10,531 nt of DNA from Bdellovibrio sp. (lineage in GTDB: Bacteria > Bdellovibrionota > Bdellovibrionia > Bdellovibrionales > UBA1609): NCBI GenBank assembly GCA_003694355.1, contig RFKI01000133.1:1-10531 (forward strand). Direction: 5' to 3'. The translations under genes and the position numbers were made by a program. Shown here in pieces: positions 1-6,762 of this stretch. Below the pieces are notes generated by a model that saw nothing but the letters and a program-made list of their open reading frames with translations, had not been told where the DNA came from and searched no databases. The stretch's first letter is position 1; each line of letters starts with the position of its first letter.

Positions 1-1441
1 AACTCACACAGACATTTTTTAACTCAGAATAAATGTCCAAGGAGTACTCTCCTCCCTCACGACCCACTCCTGAATCTTTCATACCTCCAAAAGGCACTCT
101 TAAATCCCTTTTCATCCAGGTATTGATCCACACTGTACCTGCTTCCAATTCTCTAGCAACCCGATGGGCTCGTTGAATATCTTTGGTCCACAAACTGGCG
201 GATAAACCATAAGAAGAAGTGTTAGCCAGTTTCACTGCATCTTTTTGATACTTAAAAGGAGCCACGGTAATAACAGGGCCAAAAATCTCTGTTTGCCAAA
301 TATCCGAACAGAAAGAAAGGTCTTCAATCACTGTAGGTTCTACAAAATAGCCTCCCTTAAGATCTTCCTTTAAGTTCTGCACCTTCCCGCCCCCTACGGT
401 CACTTTGCCACCATCTTCCTGGGCTTTCTTAATACAACTTAAAATTTTACTTTGATGTTCTTGGCTAACCACGGGGCCTAAAAAGGTATCTTCTTCCTTG
501 GGATCTCCCACCTTAAGAGCCTGTACCCTTTCTTTTAATCGTCCCACAAACTCCTCATAAATGTCTTGTTGAACCAAAAGACGAGAACCACACAAGCAAA
601 TCTGACCAGAATTTAAAAAGCCTGCACGCAGGGTTCCCTCAAGAGCCTTCTCCATATCCGCATCCTTAAAAACAATATTGGCGTTTTTCCCCCCTAACTC
701 CAAACTTACTTTTTTAAAAAAAGGTGCTGCCATTTGCTGAATATGAGCTCCTGTTTGAGTCCCCCCCGTAAACGAAATGACAGGAACAGAGGGATGTTGT
801 ACCAAAGCGGCTCCAGCCGTTTCTCCACGTCCCATCACAATGTTACAAACGCCTGGAGGCAACCCAGCCTCATTTAACACCTCTCCCAAAAGAGCTGTTG
901 AACGTGATGTGAGTTCAGAAGGTTTACAAACCGCCGTATTCCCCATGGCCAAGCAAGGAGCCAACTTCCAGGTCATTAAATAAAGTGGCAAGTTCCATGG
1001 AGCAATGAGCCCACACACTCCCACTGGTTGCCTTAAGGTGTAGTTTATGGCCACTTGGTCCATTTCTGAACAACGTTCTTCTCGAGTGAGAATTTTGGAA
1101 GCAAAGAAACGAAAGTTGGCAATGGTTCGAGGAATATCCACCTCTCTGGCTAGCCAAAGCGGTTTTCCCACATCTTCACTTTCTATTTGTGCAAACTCTT
1201 CGGCCCGCTTTTCCAGAAGATCCGAAATGCGATTTAAAATTTGAGCCCGCTCCCACATGGACGTTTGAGACCAACCTGGAAAAGCCTCTTTGGCGGCTTT
1301 CACAGCCATGACCACATCCACTTCCTGAGAGTCTGGAATCTGAACCGCAACCTGCCCCGTTGCTGGGTTAAAAGAGTCCATATAACGCTCAGACTGAGGC
1401 GCCACATATTCCCCTTTAATAAAGTTTTTAATGATTTCCAT
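1..1441 (-). CDS. Aldehyde dehydrogenase, 2-hydroxy/2-aminomuconic-semialdehyde type (3' end cut by window edge)
   Basis: NAD(P)-dependent aldehyde dehydrogenase; 480 residues are visible from ATG 1441, and the frame is still open at base 1. Seen: APWNLPLY (147-154), the SFTGG cofactor-domain motif (223-227), LELGGK with general-base Glu248, GQICLC with catalytic Cys282, EIFGP (385-389), and a C-terminal RDLRVPFGG...SGVGREGG segment ending ELKNVCV. These features, especially CLCGSR and the RDLR/ELKNVCV tail, match the ALDH8 / 2-hydroxymuconic and 2-aminomuconic semialdehyde dehydrogenase group, which oxidises ring-cleavage semialdehydes to muconates in meta-cleavage or kynurenine pathways. 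Family members are about 485 residues and end just after this tail, so only a few codons are probably missing. RBS AAGGAG (1450-1455) lies 8 nt before the ATG. The gene is second in an operon, 27 bp behind the dehydrogenase at 1469-2269. Family is sure; the exact substrate (amino- or hydroxymuconic semialdehyde) is inferred. Confidence 0.9.
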   Translation of the reverse strand, partial: MEIIKNFIKGEYVAPQSERYMDSFNPATGQVAVQIPDSQEVDVVMAVKAAKEAFPGWSQTSMWERAQILNRISDLLEKRAEEFAQIESEDVGKPLWLAREVDIPRTIANFRFFASKILTREERCSEMDQVAINYTLRQPVGVCGLIAPWNLPLYLMTWKLAPCLAMGNTAVCKPSELTSRSTALLGEVLNEAGLPPGVCNIVMGRGETAGAALVQHPSVPVISFTGGTQTGAHIQQMAAPFFKKVSLELGGKNANIVFKDADMEKALEGTLRAGFLNSGQICLCGSRLLVQQDIYEEFVGRLKERVQALKVGDPKEEDTFLGPVVSQEHQSKILSCIKKAQEDGGKVTVGGGKVQNLKEDLKGGYFVEPTVIEDLSFCSDIWQTEIFGPVITVAPFKYQKDAVKLANTSSYGLSASLWTKDIQRAHRVARELEAGTVWINTWMKRDLRVPFGGMKDSGVGREGGEYSLDIYSELKNVCVS

Positions 1442-1468
1442 AAACCTTTCTCCTTCTTTCCAACACTC

Positions 1469-2269
1469 TTAAAAACAAGGGAGCCGTCCTCCATCCACAG
1501 GTAAACTCACGCCAGAAATATAGGACGCTGCTGAAGACGCTAAAAAGGCCACCGCCATTCCCACCTCTTCTGGCTTTGCAAAACGCCCCAAGGGTACCTG
1601 ATTTTTCCATAACTTTTCCACGTCTTCCTCTGAAATATTTCTTTTTTGAGCCACAGCCTTTTTCAGTGACTCCAGACGTTCTGTTAGAGTGAACCCTGGC
1701 AACACATTGTTCACAGTGATGCCAAAAGGCCCCAACTCACCAGCCAATGTTTTACTCCAACTGGCCACAGCCCCTCGAATGGTGTTTGAAACGCCCAGCC
1801 CAGGAATGGGCGCTTTCACTGAAGTGGAAATAATATTAATAATTCTTCCATAACCTTCTTTCTTCATAAAAGGCACTGTGTTTTTGACCAGAAGTTGATT
1901 AGCTAGCACATGTTGTGCAAAACCTTTCTTAAAATCGGCCTCTGAAGCCTCCAATAAGGGGCCAGAAGGAGGGCCGCCCGAATTGCACACCAGAATATGC
2001 CAGCCACCTCGATGCCTGAGGCCTTCCTGAACCTTGGCCTCTAACTCTTCCCGACATAAAACATCCACGGCCATCCACCCATGACTTTGTCCTTCTGACT
2101 GAGACAAAGTTTGAACCACCTCTTTAAGGAGTTCTTCACGTCTGGCAAGCAGGTCCACTTCACAGCCTAAATGAGCTAAACTCTGTGCCGTCGCTCGTCC
2201 AATTCCTTGAGACGCCCCACAAACAAGAGCCCGTTTTCCTTTTAAACTCCAACTCCACTTTTCACTCAT
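1469..2269 (-). CDS. Short-chain dehydrogenase/reductase (SDR) with altered active site
   Basis: 266-residue Rossmann-fold protein of classical SDR length, probably cytoplasmic. Seen: the nucleotide-binding loop CGASQGIG (17-24), NSGGPP (96-101) where classical SDRs have NNAG, an IISTS strand with the usual serine position (146-150), PGFTLT (191-196) and the C-terminal GVSLPVDGG (253-261). Where classical enzymes have catalytic YxxxK, this protein reads SNTIR (161-165), so both Tyr and Lys appear replaced (Ser161, Arg165). This resembles the beta-ketoacyl-ACP-reductase-like SDR subgroup known to lack the full catalytic tetrad. RBS AAGGAG (2276-2281) lies 6 nt before the ATG. It is the first gene visible in an operon with the semialdehyde dehydrogenase 27 bp downstream, suggesting a role in the same aromatic or tryptophan catabolic route. 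The substrate is unknown, and generic names such as FabG would be unsafe. Confidence 0.88.
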   Translation of the reverse strand: MSEKWSWSLKGKRALVCGASQGIGRATAQSLAHLGCEVDLLARREELLKEVVQTLSQSEGQSHGWMAVDVLCREELEAKVQEGLRHRGGWHILVCNSGGPPSGPLLEASEADFKKGFAQHVLANQLLVKNTVPFMKKEGYGRIINIISTSVKAPIPGLGVSNTIRGAVASWSKTLAGELGPFGITVNNVLPGFTLTERLESLKKAVAQKRNISEEDVEKLWKNQVPLGRFAKPEEVGMAVAFLASSAASYISGVSLPVDGGRLPCF

Positions 2270-2360
2270 CCATCACTCCTTACAAGGTCTTCAATATAAT
2301 TCCCTTAAACCGTTGCCGTCATTCTTTAAATTTGCATATAATAGGAAAAAGGCTTTCATA
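2270..2360. promoter_or_regulatory. Divergent promoter region between the SDR operon and orn
   Basis: This 91-bp gap separates two divergent start codons and must carry both promoters. On the plus strand there are two perfect TATAAT hexamers, at 2295-2300 and 2337-2342. The second has TTGCCG (2313-2318, 4 of 6 to the -35 consensus) at an 18-bp spacing, but would leave a very short leader before the orn ATG. On the minus strand TATATT (complement of 2294-2299) has ATGACG about 18 bp upstream. The minus-strand -10 overlaps the plus-strand TATAAT, so the two promoters may compete. Assignments are by eye only. Confidence 0.4.
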
Positions 2361-2918
2361 ATGGAAGAAAAAGATAAAATAGACGCTCTCTTATGGTTAG
2401 ACCTGGAAATGACAGGGCTTGACGTTCAAAAAGAAGTCATTATTGAAGTGGGCGCCATTGTCACAGATATTCACCTTCAGGAATTGGAATCATACCAAGC
2501 TGTGGTGAAGCAACCTTCTTCTTATCTGGAAAATATGGATGATTGGAACCAAAAGCAACACCGCAAGTCAGGACTTCTGGAACTGATTCCTAAAGGAAAA
2601 AACCAACGAACCGTTGAAGATGAGCTTCTCTCTCTCACCCAGCAGCACTTCTCAGGGAAGCCTGTAGTGCTGGCGGGCAACTCCATCGGGCAAGATCGGC
2701 TTTTTATTAAAAAGTACATGCCTCGACTGGAAGAAAAACTCCACTATCGCATGCTAGATGTGAGTTCCTGGAAAGTGATTTTCAACAACGTCTTTAAAAA
2801 AGAATATAAAAAATCACATTCTAATCATCGCGCCCTGGAAGATATTAAAGAAAGCATTAATGAGCTGAAGTTTTATCTGCAATTTGTGAATATCCCAAAA
2901 CCATCGCTTACATCTTAA
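2361..2918 (+). CDS. orn: Oligoribonuclease (DEDDh 3'-5' exonuclease)
   Basis: Cytoplasmic exoribonuclease that degrades the shortest RNA fragments (in well-studied bacteria chiefly dinucleotides such as pGpG from cyclic-di-GMP) to mononucleotides. The 185-residue product matches the usual length of about 180. Seen: LWLDLEMTGLD with metal-binding Asp14 and Glu16, AGNSIGQDRLFI with Asp112, and HRALEDIKESINEL with His156 and Asp161, giving the full DEDDh set. The ATG at 2361 is chosen over an in-frame TTG at 2313 because AGGAAAAAGG (2343-2352) lies 8 nt upstream of it and because MEEKDKIDALLWLDLEMTGLD has the N-terminal length typical of Orn. The stop codon lies inside the 3' end of the convergent gene, an 11-bp overlap. 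It is divergent from the SDR operon and seems functionally unrelated to it. Confidence 0.96.
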   Translation: MEEKDKIDALLWLDLEMTGLDVQKEVIIEVGAIVTDIHLQELESYQAVVKQPSSYLENMDDWNQKQHRKSGLLELIPKGKNQRTVEDELLSLTQQHFSGKPVVLAGNSIGQDRLFIKKYMPRLEEKLHYRMLDVSSWKVIFNNVFKKEYKKSHSNHRALEDIKESINELKFYLQFVNIPKPSLTS

Positions 2919-3816
2919 CAGACCGCAAAACTAAAGGTCCGCCCTCACCTGGAAGAATATATATGGGATGATAAAACTGGAAAAAAGGCTGTTGTGGTTC
3001 AGTTTCTTCTGGTTCGCCAAGCCCTTCAAGGGCTTTCTGTAAGGAGTCCAATAAGGATAAACTCACTCGCATATCGGAAACTAACCCCAATTCCATACCG
3101 ATAACCTGGTGAACCAGATTCAAAAGAGCCTCAGGGGGCTCTTCTTCAGCATCAAAAGATTGAAGAAACATTTGATTTTGAGACACTGCATACTTTTTAA
3201 AATAACGAAGAAAAGCCTCTTGACCTTTTTGGTTTAAAAGTCCCGTAAACTTAGAAGACAAATCTTTAAAAGTTCCTAAAATAAAAAAAGCCCCACCTTT
3301 CCCCTGCACATTTTCCCATTTCACAGTGGCCCAATAATAATATTGGGAGAAAGGCTCTTCAGTTGGAAATTTAGCCACACCAAAAATATTGAGGTCTTCA
3401 ACGGTCAGGCTTTTAAAATTTTTAAGAATAAATTGTTTTTGAGAGTCATCCAGAACAGCCACATCATATAAAATGGGCTCCAGGGCTTGTTGACGAGTCT
3501 TCCATTGAGGATCTTGCTTCTCCATTTCAGCAAACTGATTCAATACCTCGATCATATCAATTTTTTGAGCAAAAAGATCTGGTAATCGAGGAGAGCAAAA
3601 AGGGGAAAGACCAAGTAACACATCCAGGTGTTCTTGCTCTAAAAGACGTTGGAGCTGTTTTTCCTGATCGTGGTTTTTCAGCTCTCTCCACTGAAGACAA
3701 ACCTGATCGGGTTTTGCAATCAACTGAAAATAAGGGTCTTGTAAGGTGGATCCTGCAAAACTGGAAAAGCTAGCCAGAAAAGCAATCATCATCAGGGGAA
3801 AAGCAGTGATAGACAT
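2908..3816 (-). CDS. Unrecognised exported protein
   Basis: I do not recognise this 302-residue protein. The start at 3816 is chosen because AGAGGAG (complement of 3823-3829) lies 6 nt upstream and because it opens with a good signal peptide: MSITAFPLMMIAFLASFSSFA, with likely cleavage after Ala21. The open frame continues upstream to 3969, but that extension has no signal-like sequence. There is no lipobox cysteine, so a soluble periplasmic or secreted protein is expected. The mature part is mixed helix/strand with two cysteines (Cys40, Cys74) that could form a disulfide, an aromatic stretch SQYYYWATVKW (157-167), an acidic patch DAEEEPPE (222-229) and a C-terminal FYHPIYILPGEGG (281-293). 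No catalytic motif is visible. Its 3' end overlaps orn by 11 bp and its 5' end is divergent from a lipoprotein gene. Real coding sequence is very likely; function is unknown. Confidence 0.8.
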   Translation of the reverse strand: MSITAFPLMMIAFLASFSSFAGSTLQDPYFQLIAKPDQVCLQWRELKNHDQEKQLQRLLEQEHLDVLLGLSPFCSPRLPDLFAQKIDMIEVLNQFAEMEKQDPQWKTRQQALEPILYDVAVLDDSQKQFILKNFKSLTVEDLNIFGVAKFPTEEPFSQYYYWATVKWENVQGKGGAFFILGTFKDLSSKFTGLLNQKGQEAFLRYFKKYAVSQNQMFLQSFDAEEEPPEALLNLVHQVIGMELGLVSDMRVSLSLLDSLQKALEGLGEPEETEPQQPFFQFYHPIYILPGEGGPLVLRSVKM

Positions 3817-4011
3817 GAATAACTCCTCTTTTGTTATCCCCCCTCTGTTATTTTTTATAGCCACAGTATTTGTTATCATTAGAAAACTTAGACATTGTGC
3901 GCAATTTATTTTGTAAAAATAAAAAAAATTACAAAACCCCACGGCCCCTTTTTCGTTTGCTTTTCCCAAGCCTTTCCCTCAAAATTGAACCCAAGAAAAA
4001 AGGGGGATTTT
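3817..4011. promoter_or_regulatory. Divergent promoter region between the exported protein and lipoprotein genes
   Basis: 195 bp without a convincing gene. On the plus strand TAGACA (3889-3894, 5 of 6 to the -35 consensus) is followed after exactly 17 bp by TGTAAA (3912-3917, 4 of 6 to the -10), a plausible promoter for the lipoprotein gene with a leader of roughly 90 nt. On the minus strand TATAAA (complement of 3854-3859) could be the -10 of the exported-protein gene, but its -35 is poor. An A-rich run around 3914-3930 separates the two halves. No operator or riboswitch-like structure was recognised. Confidence 0.4.
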
Positions 4012-4587
4012 ATGATGAAGAGGCCTTTGCTTTTTATTCTTTGGTCCATGGCTCTCGGGGGCTGTTCCAGTAACCCTTACAAGGCAGAGAAAATCAAAAC
4101 ACAAGTCGAAAAACCCCAAAAAGTGTCAGGAGATACCGTTTTGGGCATCAAAGACGGCAACCTTGTGGTCCAAAAAAAGGTGGAAATGAGCGAAGAACTC
4201 CGACGGCTCCAAAATGAAGTTTATAGCTTGGAAGACAAAGTCTATGGAAATCGAAAGTACGGTTCCCAAGGGCTCTATGGAGCTCTAAAAAAATGCCGCT
4301 TTAAACTCTCCAGTAAAGAATACGGTGGCGACGGCAAGCTCATTTGGACTGAGCCCATTGATCGTGTCACAGATAAAGAAGAAGACTGGAAAATCGGCAT
4401 TGATGAAAAGGACAAGATCGTCGGTGTTTCCATGGAGTTCCTAAAAGACCGTATTCAACGCTTTAAAAACTATAAAAAAATCCTTCAAAAAAGACAGGAT
4501 GAGTATGAAGAAAAGCTGGAAATCTGTGATGCGGCTCTGAAGGCTCGAGAGTATGACTTAAAACACAAGTCAAAGTCACAGCAGTAA
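4012..4587 (+). CDS. Unrecognised small lipoprotein with coiled-coil segments
   Basis: 191-residue protein with a type II signal peptide: MMKRPLLFILWSMALGGCSS, lipobox LGGC, lipidated Cys18. Ser at the +2 position would fit outer-membrane sorting under the enterobacterial rule. RBS AAAGGGGGA (3999-4007) precedes tandem ATGs at 4012 and 4015; either could be used. The frame stays open upstream to 3895, but that part lacks signal features. The mature part has a heptad-like charged stretch near 57-80 (SEELRRLQNEVYSLEDKVYG), a central segment with Cys96, and a second long charged helix near 145-185 rich in Lys/Glu, with Cys173. The tail is Lys/Ser/Gln rich. I recognise no family. It ends 7 bp from the stop of the convergent transglycosylase gene. 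It could be an outer-membrane tether or an accessory of an envelope complex, but nothing in the sequence decides this. Confidence 0.82.
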   Translation: MMKRPLLFILWSMALGGCSSNPYKAEKIKTQVEKPQKVSGDTVLGIKDGNLVVQKKVEMSEELRRLQNEVYSLEDKVYGNRKYGSQGLYGALKKCRFKLSSKEYGGDGKLIWTEPIDRVTDKEEDWKIGIDEKDKIVGVSMEFLKDRIQRFKNYKKILQKRQDEYEEKLEICDAALKAREYDLKHKSKSQQ

Positions 4588-4594
4588 AGAGCCA

Positions 4595-6694
4595 CTAACG
4601 TTGGGCCAACTGAAAAAGCTTCTGGGGAAAGGGCACGCCTTTTTCTTGGGCTTCTAACATTTGGTAGAACATATAGTTTCTCAAAACCAACTTCACATAG
4701 GACTGGGTCTCCTCATAAGGAATGTCTTCAATAAACACCAAAGGATCTCCGCGGTAGCGACTGCGCATCCACCCCCTCACGGCCTCTTCGCTGGCATTGT
4801 AGGAAGCAATGGTTAAAATGGTTTGTCCTTGATATTTTTTCCAAAGTTTTCTGAGAAGAAAAGCCCCCAATGAAATATTCACAGATGGATCATAAAGATC
4901 GTGAGGATGATGGTAAGGAACATGGGCCTGAGAAGCCAGTTTCCGTGCCACCCTATCTAAAATTTGCATCAGTCCGAGAGCATCCATATGACTGCGCGCT
5001 TTTCGGTTAAAGGCTGACTCCTGCCTCATGATGGCATAGATAAATGCTGAAGGGACTTGAAACCGCCTTGAAGCTTTTTTCACCTCCTCTCTAAAGGGCT
5101 GAGGAAAAACAAGCGTTGGCTGTTTTTGAACAATTTCTTTTCGGCGCTCGGCTGATAGTTGCCCCAACTGATAAAACAAAGAAAGGTACTCCCCTGCCCG
5201 AGCATAGTCCTTTAAAAAAGCCAGCCACACCTCAAGAGAAACAGCTTTTTTCCGTAAACGAACGGAAACCTGATTTAGATAATCTCTAGCCAATTCATTT
5301 TCTTCCACAGCCAGCAACCATTCTGTAAAAACCACATCCATGTAAGGTACAAGAAGATGCCAAGGCTCTGACTCTTTAGAAGAAGATGCCACCTGCCTGA
5401 GCTCTTGTTTTTGAAACTTTAAGTCTTTCCCGAGCTCCCCATAAGAAATCAAACCGTAAAAATGAGCCACTTCCCTTTGAGCCAAGTCCTCAAAAAGTTT
5501 TTTAGCCAGATCTTCCTGCCCCAGCTGGCGATAACTTTTTGCAAGCCAAAATTGATATTTATTCTTAAGCCCTTCATCTGAAGAAGTGTTCAGCAAGTCT
5601 TCCAAAAGCTCCTTGGCCTTTTGATAATGTTTTTCCTTAAAGTGATTCCAGGCCAGAAGCCATTTGATCTCTTCCTGAAGGTCTGCTTCGCCCCCTTCAT
5701 CCAAAGCCTTTTTCAACCAGAAGGCGGCCGTTTTCATCTTTTGATGTTCTTCATAAATCCGAGCCTTTAGCCAATAAACCTTGGCCAAAGACACCTGACC
5801 TTTCAAACGCTTTTCAATCAGATCTAAAACCCGAAAAGCCCTCTGATCCTCCCCGAGAGTCCAATAGGCCCGGGCCAGATCAATCCAGGGCTCCAAAAGG
5901 TCCTCAGGTGAAACTTTATGAGTTAATAGGAAGGCCACAAGGGCGCGGCTAGCCTTTAAAGCTTTTTTCTTTTTCCGTTGAAGCTTATAGGTCACCCGAA
6001 GCCCTTTAAGGGCTTTAATCTTCTCCTTGCGAGAAAACCTTTTTTGATACAAAACCTTCAAATAAGTCCTTTGAGCTTGTGGATACATATGACGACGACG
6101 ATAATCATAAGCCACTGCCAAAAGATTGTTTTTCTTTAACCGCCAAGGAGCCCGACTGGGAGATATTCTATACAGTCGCTGCTGAAGCCGTTTTTTTTCT
6201 TCACCTTTTGCCAAGCGAAGGGCTCTTCGAAGCCACTTGACTTTGTCAGGATAAAAACGACTTTTTTTAGACTTCTCCAGATAGAACTGAGGCAACTGAC
6301 CTTTTTGAAAAGCACGACTCCATCGAATTTGAGCCTCCAAGGCCAAGCTTGTCAGATAAGGAGGAACCGTTAAAAAATACTTTTTCTGAGAGACCTTCAA
6401 CGGACAACTTAAAAGACTTCGATACAAAGCCACTTGGTGAAGGGGAAAAAGAGTGTCTTGAGCCAATTTCCTATACAAAAAACACTTTGTTTTTTTACGA
6501 CGGGCTTTACGGGCTTTTTGATATGTGGAAAGCCACCACTGTTTTCTTTTAAGGAAGTCTGGGGCACCTGAAGATGGAGAGGAAGCCTCCTCTAAATTGG
6601 GAGGCAAAAAGTCTCGCACCTGAGATAAGTGCGACTTCTCCACAGAAGCGCAACCTAAGAAATAAAACAAAATAACAAATAAAAAACCCCTCAC
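4595..6694 (-). CDS. Lipoprotein soluble-lytic-transglycosylase-like enzyme (Slt family 1)
   Basis: Periplasmic, membrane-anchored enzyme expected to cleave the MurNAc-GlcNAc bond of peptidoglycan, forming 1,6-anhydromuramyl ends. 699 residues. Seen: a short type II signal peptide with lipobox YFLGC (lipidated Cys15); a long, very basic helical region (about 50-420) with TPR-like repeats such as LLAWNHFKEKHYQKAKELLE (346-365) and YQFWLAKSYRQLGQEDLAKK (380-399); and a C-terminal SLT domain (about 538-680) with MRQESAFN carrying catalytic Glu559, ALGLMQI (572-578), a SYNAS motif (631-635) and the Slt70-type FIEDIPYEETQSYVK (654-668). The architecture matches Slt70, except that the lipobox predicts lipidation. 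The start is GTG with only a weak GAAAGA upstream; an in-frame TAG lies four codons before it, so no earlier start is possible and a later one would lose the signal peptide. The start lies in a terminator hairpin behind htpX. Confidence 0.92.
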   Translation of the reverse strand: MRGFLFVILFYFLGCASVEKSHLSQVRDFLPPNLEEASSPSSGAPDFLKRKQWWLSTYQKARKARRKKTKCFLYRKLAQDTLFPLHQVALYRSLLSCPLKVSQKKYFLTVPPYLTSLALEAQIRWSRAFQKGQLPQFYLEKSKKSRFYPDKVKWLRRALRLAKGEEKKRLQQRLYRISPSRAPWRLKKNNLLAVAYDYRRRHMYPQAQRTYLKVLYQKRFSRKEKIKALKGLRVTYKLQRKKKKALKASRALVAFLLTHKVSPEDLLEPWIDLARAYWTLGEDQRAFRVLDLIEKRLKGQVSLAKVYWLKARIYEEHQKMKTAAFWLKKALDEGGEADLQEEIKWLLAWNHFKEKHYQKAKELLEDLLNTSSDEGLKNKYQFWLAKSYRQLGQEDLAKKLFEDLAQREVAHFYGLISYGELGKDLKFQKQELRQVASSSKESEPWHLLVPYMDVVFTEWLLAVEENELARDYLNQVSVRLRKKAVSLEVWLAFLKDYARAGEYLSLFYQLGQLSAERRKEIVQKQPTLVFPQPFREEVKKASRRFQVPSAFIYAIMRQESAFNRKARSHMDALGLMQILDRVARKLASQAHVPYHHPHDLYDPSVNISLGAFLLRKLWKKYQGQTILTIASYNASEEAVRGWMRSRYRGDPLVFIEDIPYEETQSYVKLVLRNYMFYQMLEAQEKGVPFPQKLFQLAQR

Positions 6695-6719
6695 TCTTTC
6701 AGTCTATGGAGGGGTTTTT
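6682..6719 (-). terminator. Intrinsic terminator of htpX, overlapping the next gene's start codon
   Basis: AAAAACCCCTC (6682-6692) pairs perfectly with GAGGGGTTTTT (6709-6719), an 11-bp stem with a 16-nt loop. On the minus strand the stem runs straight into TTTTTTATTTG, a classical U-tract, 44 nt after the htpX stop codon. The plus-strand reading also ends in five T, but no plus-strand gene precedes it. The GTG start of the transglycosylase gene (6694-6692) and its weak RBS fall in the loop and stem base, and its signal-peptide codons are the U-tract itself. Confidence 0.88.
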
Positions 6720-6762
6720 CTATTGTCTATGTTAAGGCCTCAAAGCAAGACGGAACCAAGGT

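Noticed and set aside
1241..1504. 87-codon plus-strand open frame over the dehydrogenase junction
   Set aside because: It covers the well-supported start and RBS of the aldehyde dehydrogenase on the other strand and its translation is low-complexity and His/Arg rich.
3019..3035. Palindrome AAGCCCTT-N-AAGGGCTT, found also at 5999-6015 and in shorter form at 6918-6932, looking like a dispersed repeat
   Set aside because: All copies lie inside coding frames on the minus strand and encode similar short runs (KALEGL, KALKGL, EALKAL) with the favoured codons GCC, CTT and GGG. Codon preference explains them; flanks are not alike.
3817..3969. N-terminal extension of the exported-protein frame up to 3969
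   Set aside because: The extension has no RBS or signal sequence, while the ATG at 3816 has a strong RBS and starts a typical signal peptide.
3895..4011. N-terminal extension of the lipoprotein frame up to 3895
   Set aside because: It would bury the lipobox signal peptide internally and has no RBS; the ATGs at 4012/4015 follow a good RBS.
4598..4610. Small inverted repeat GTTGGGCCAAC at the end of the transglycosylase gene as a terminator
   Set aside because: It has only a five-base arm with a one-base centre, which cannot form a hairpin, and no T-run follows.
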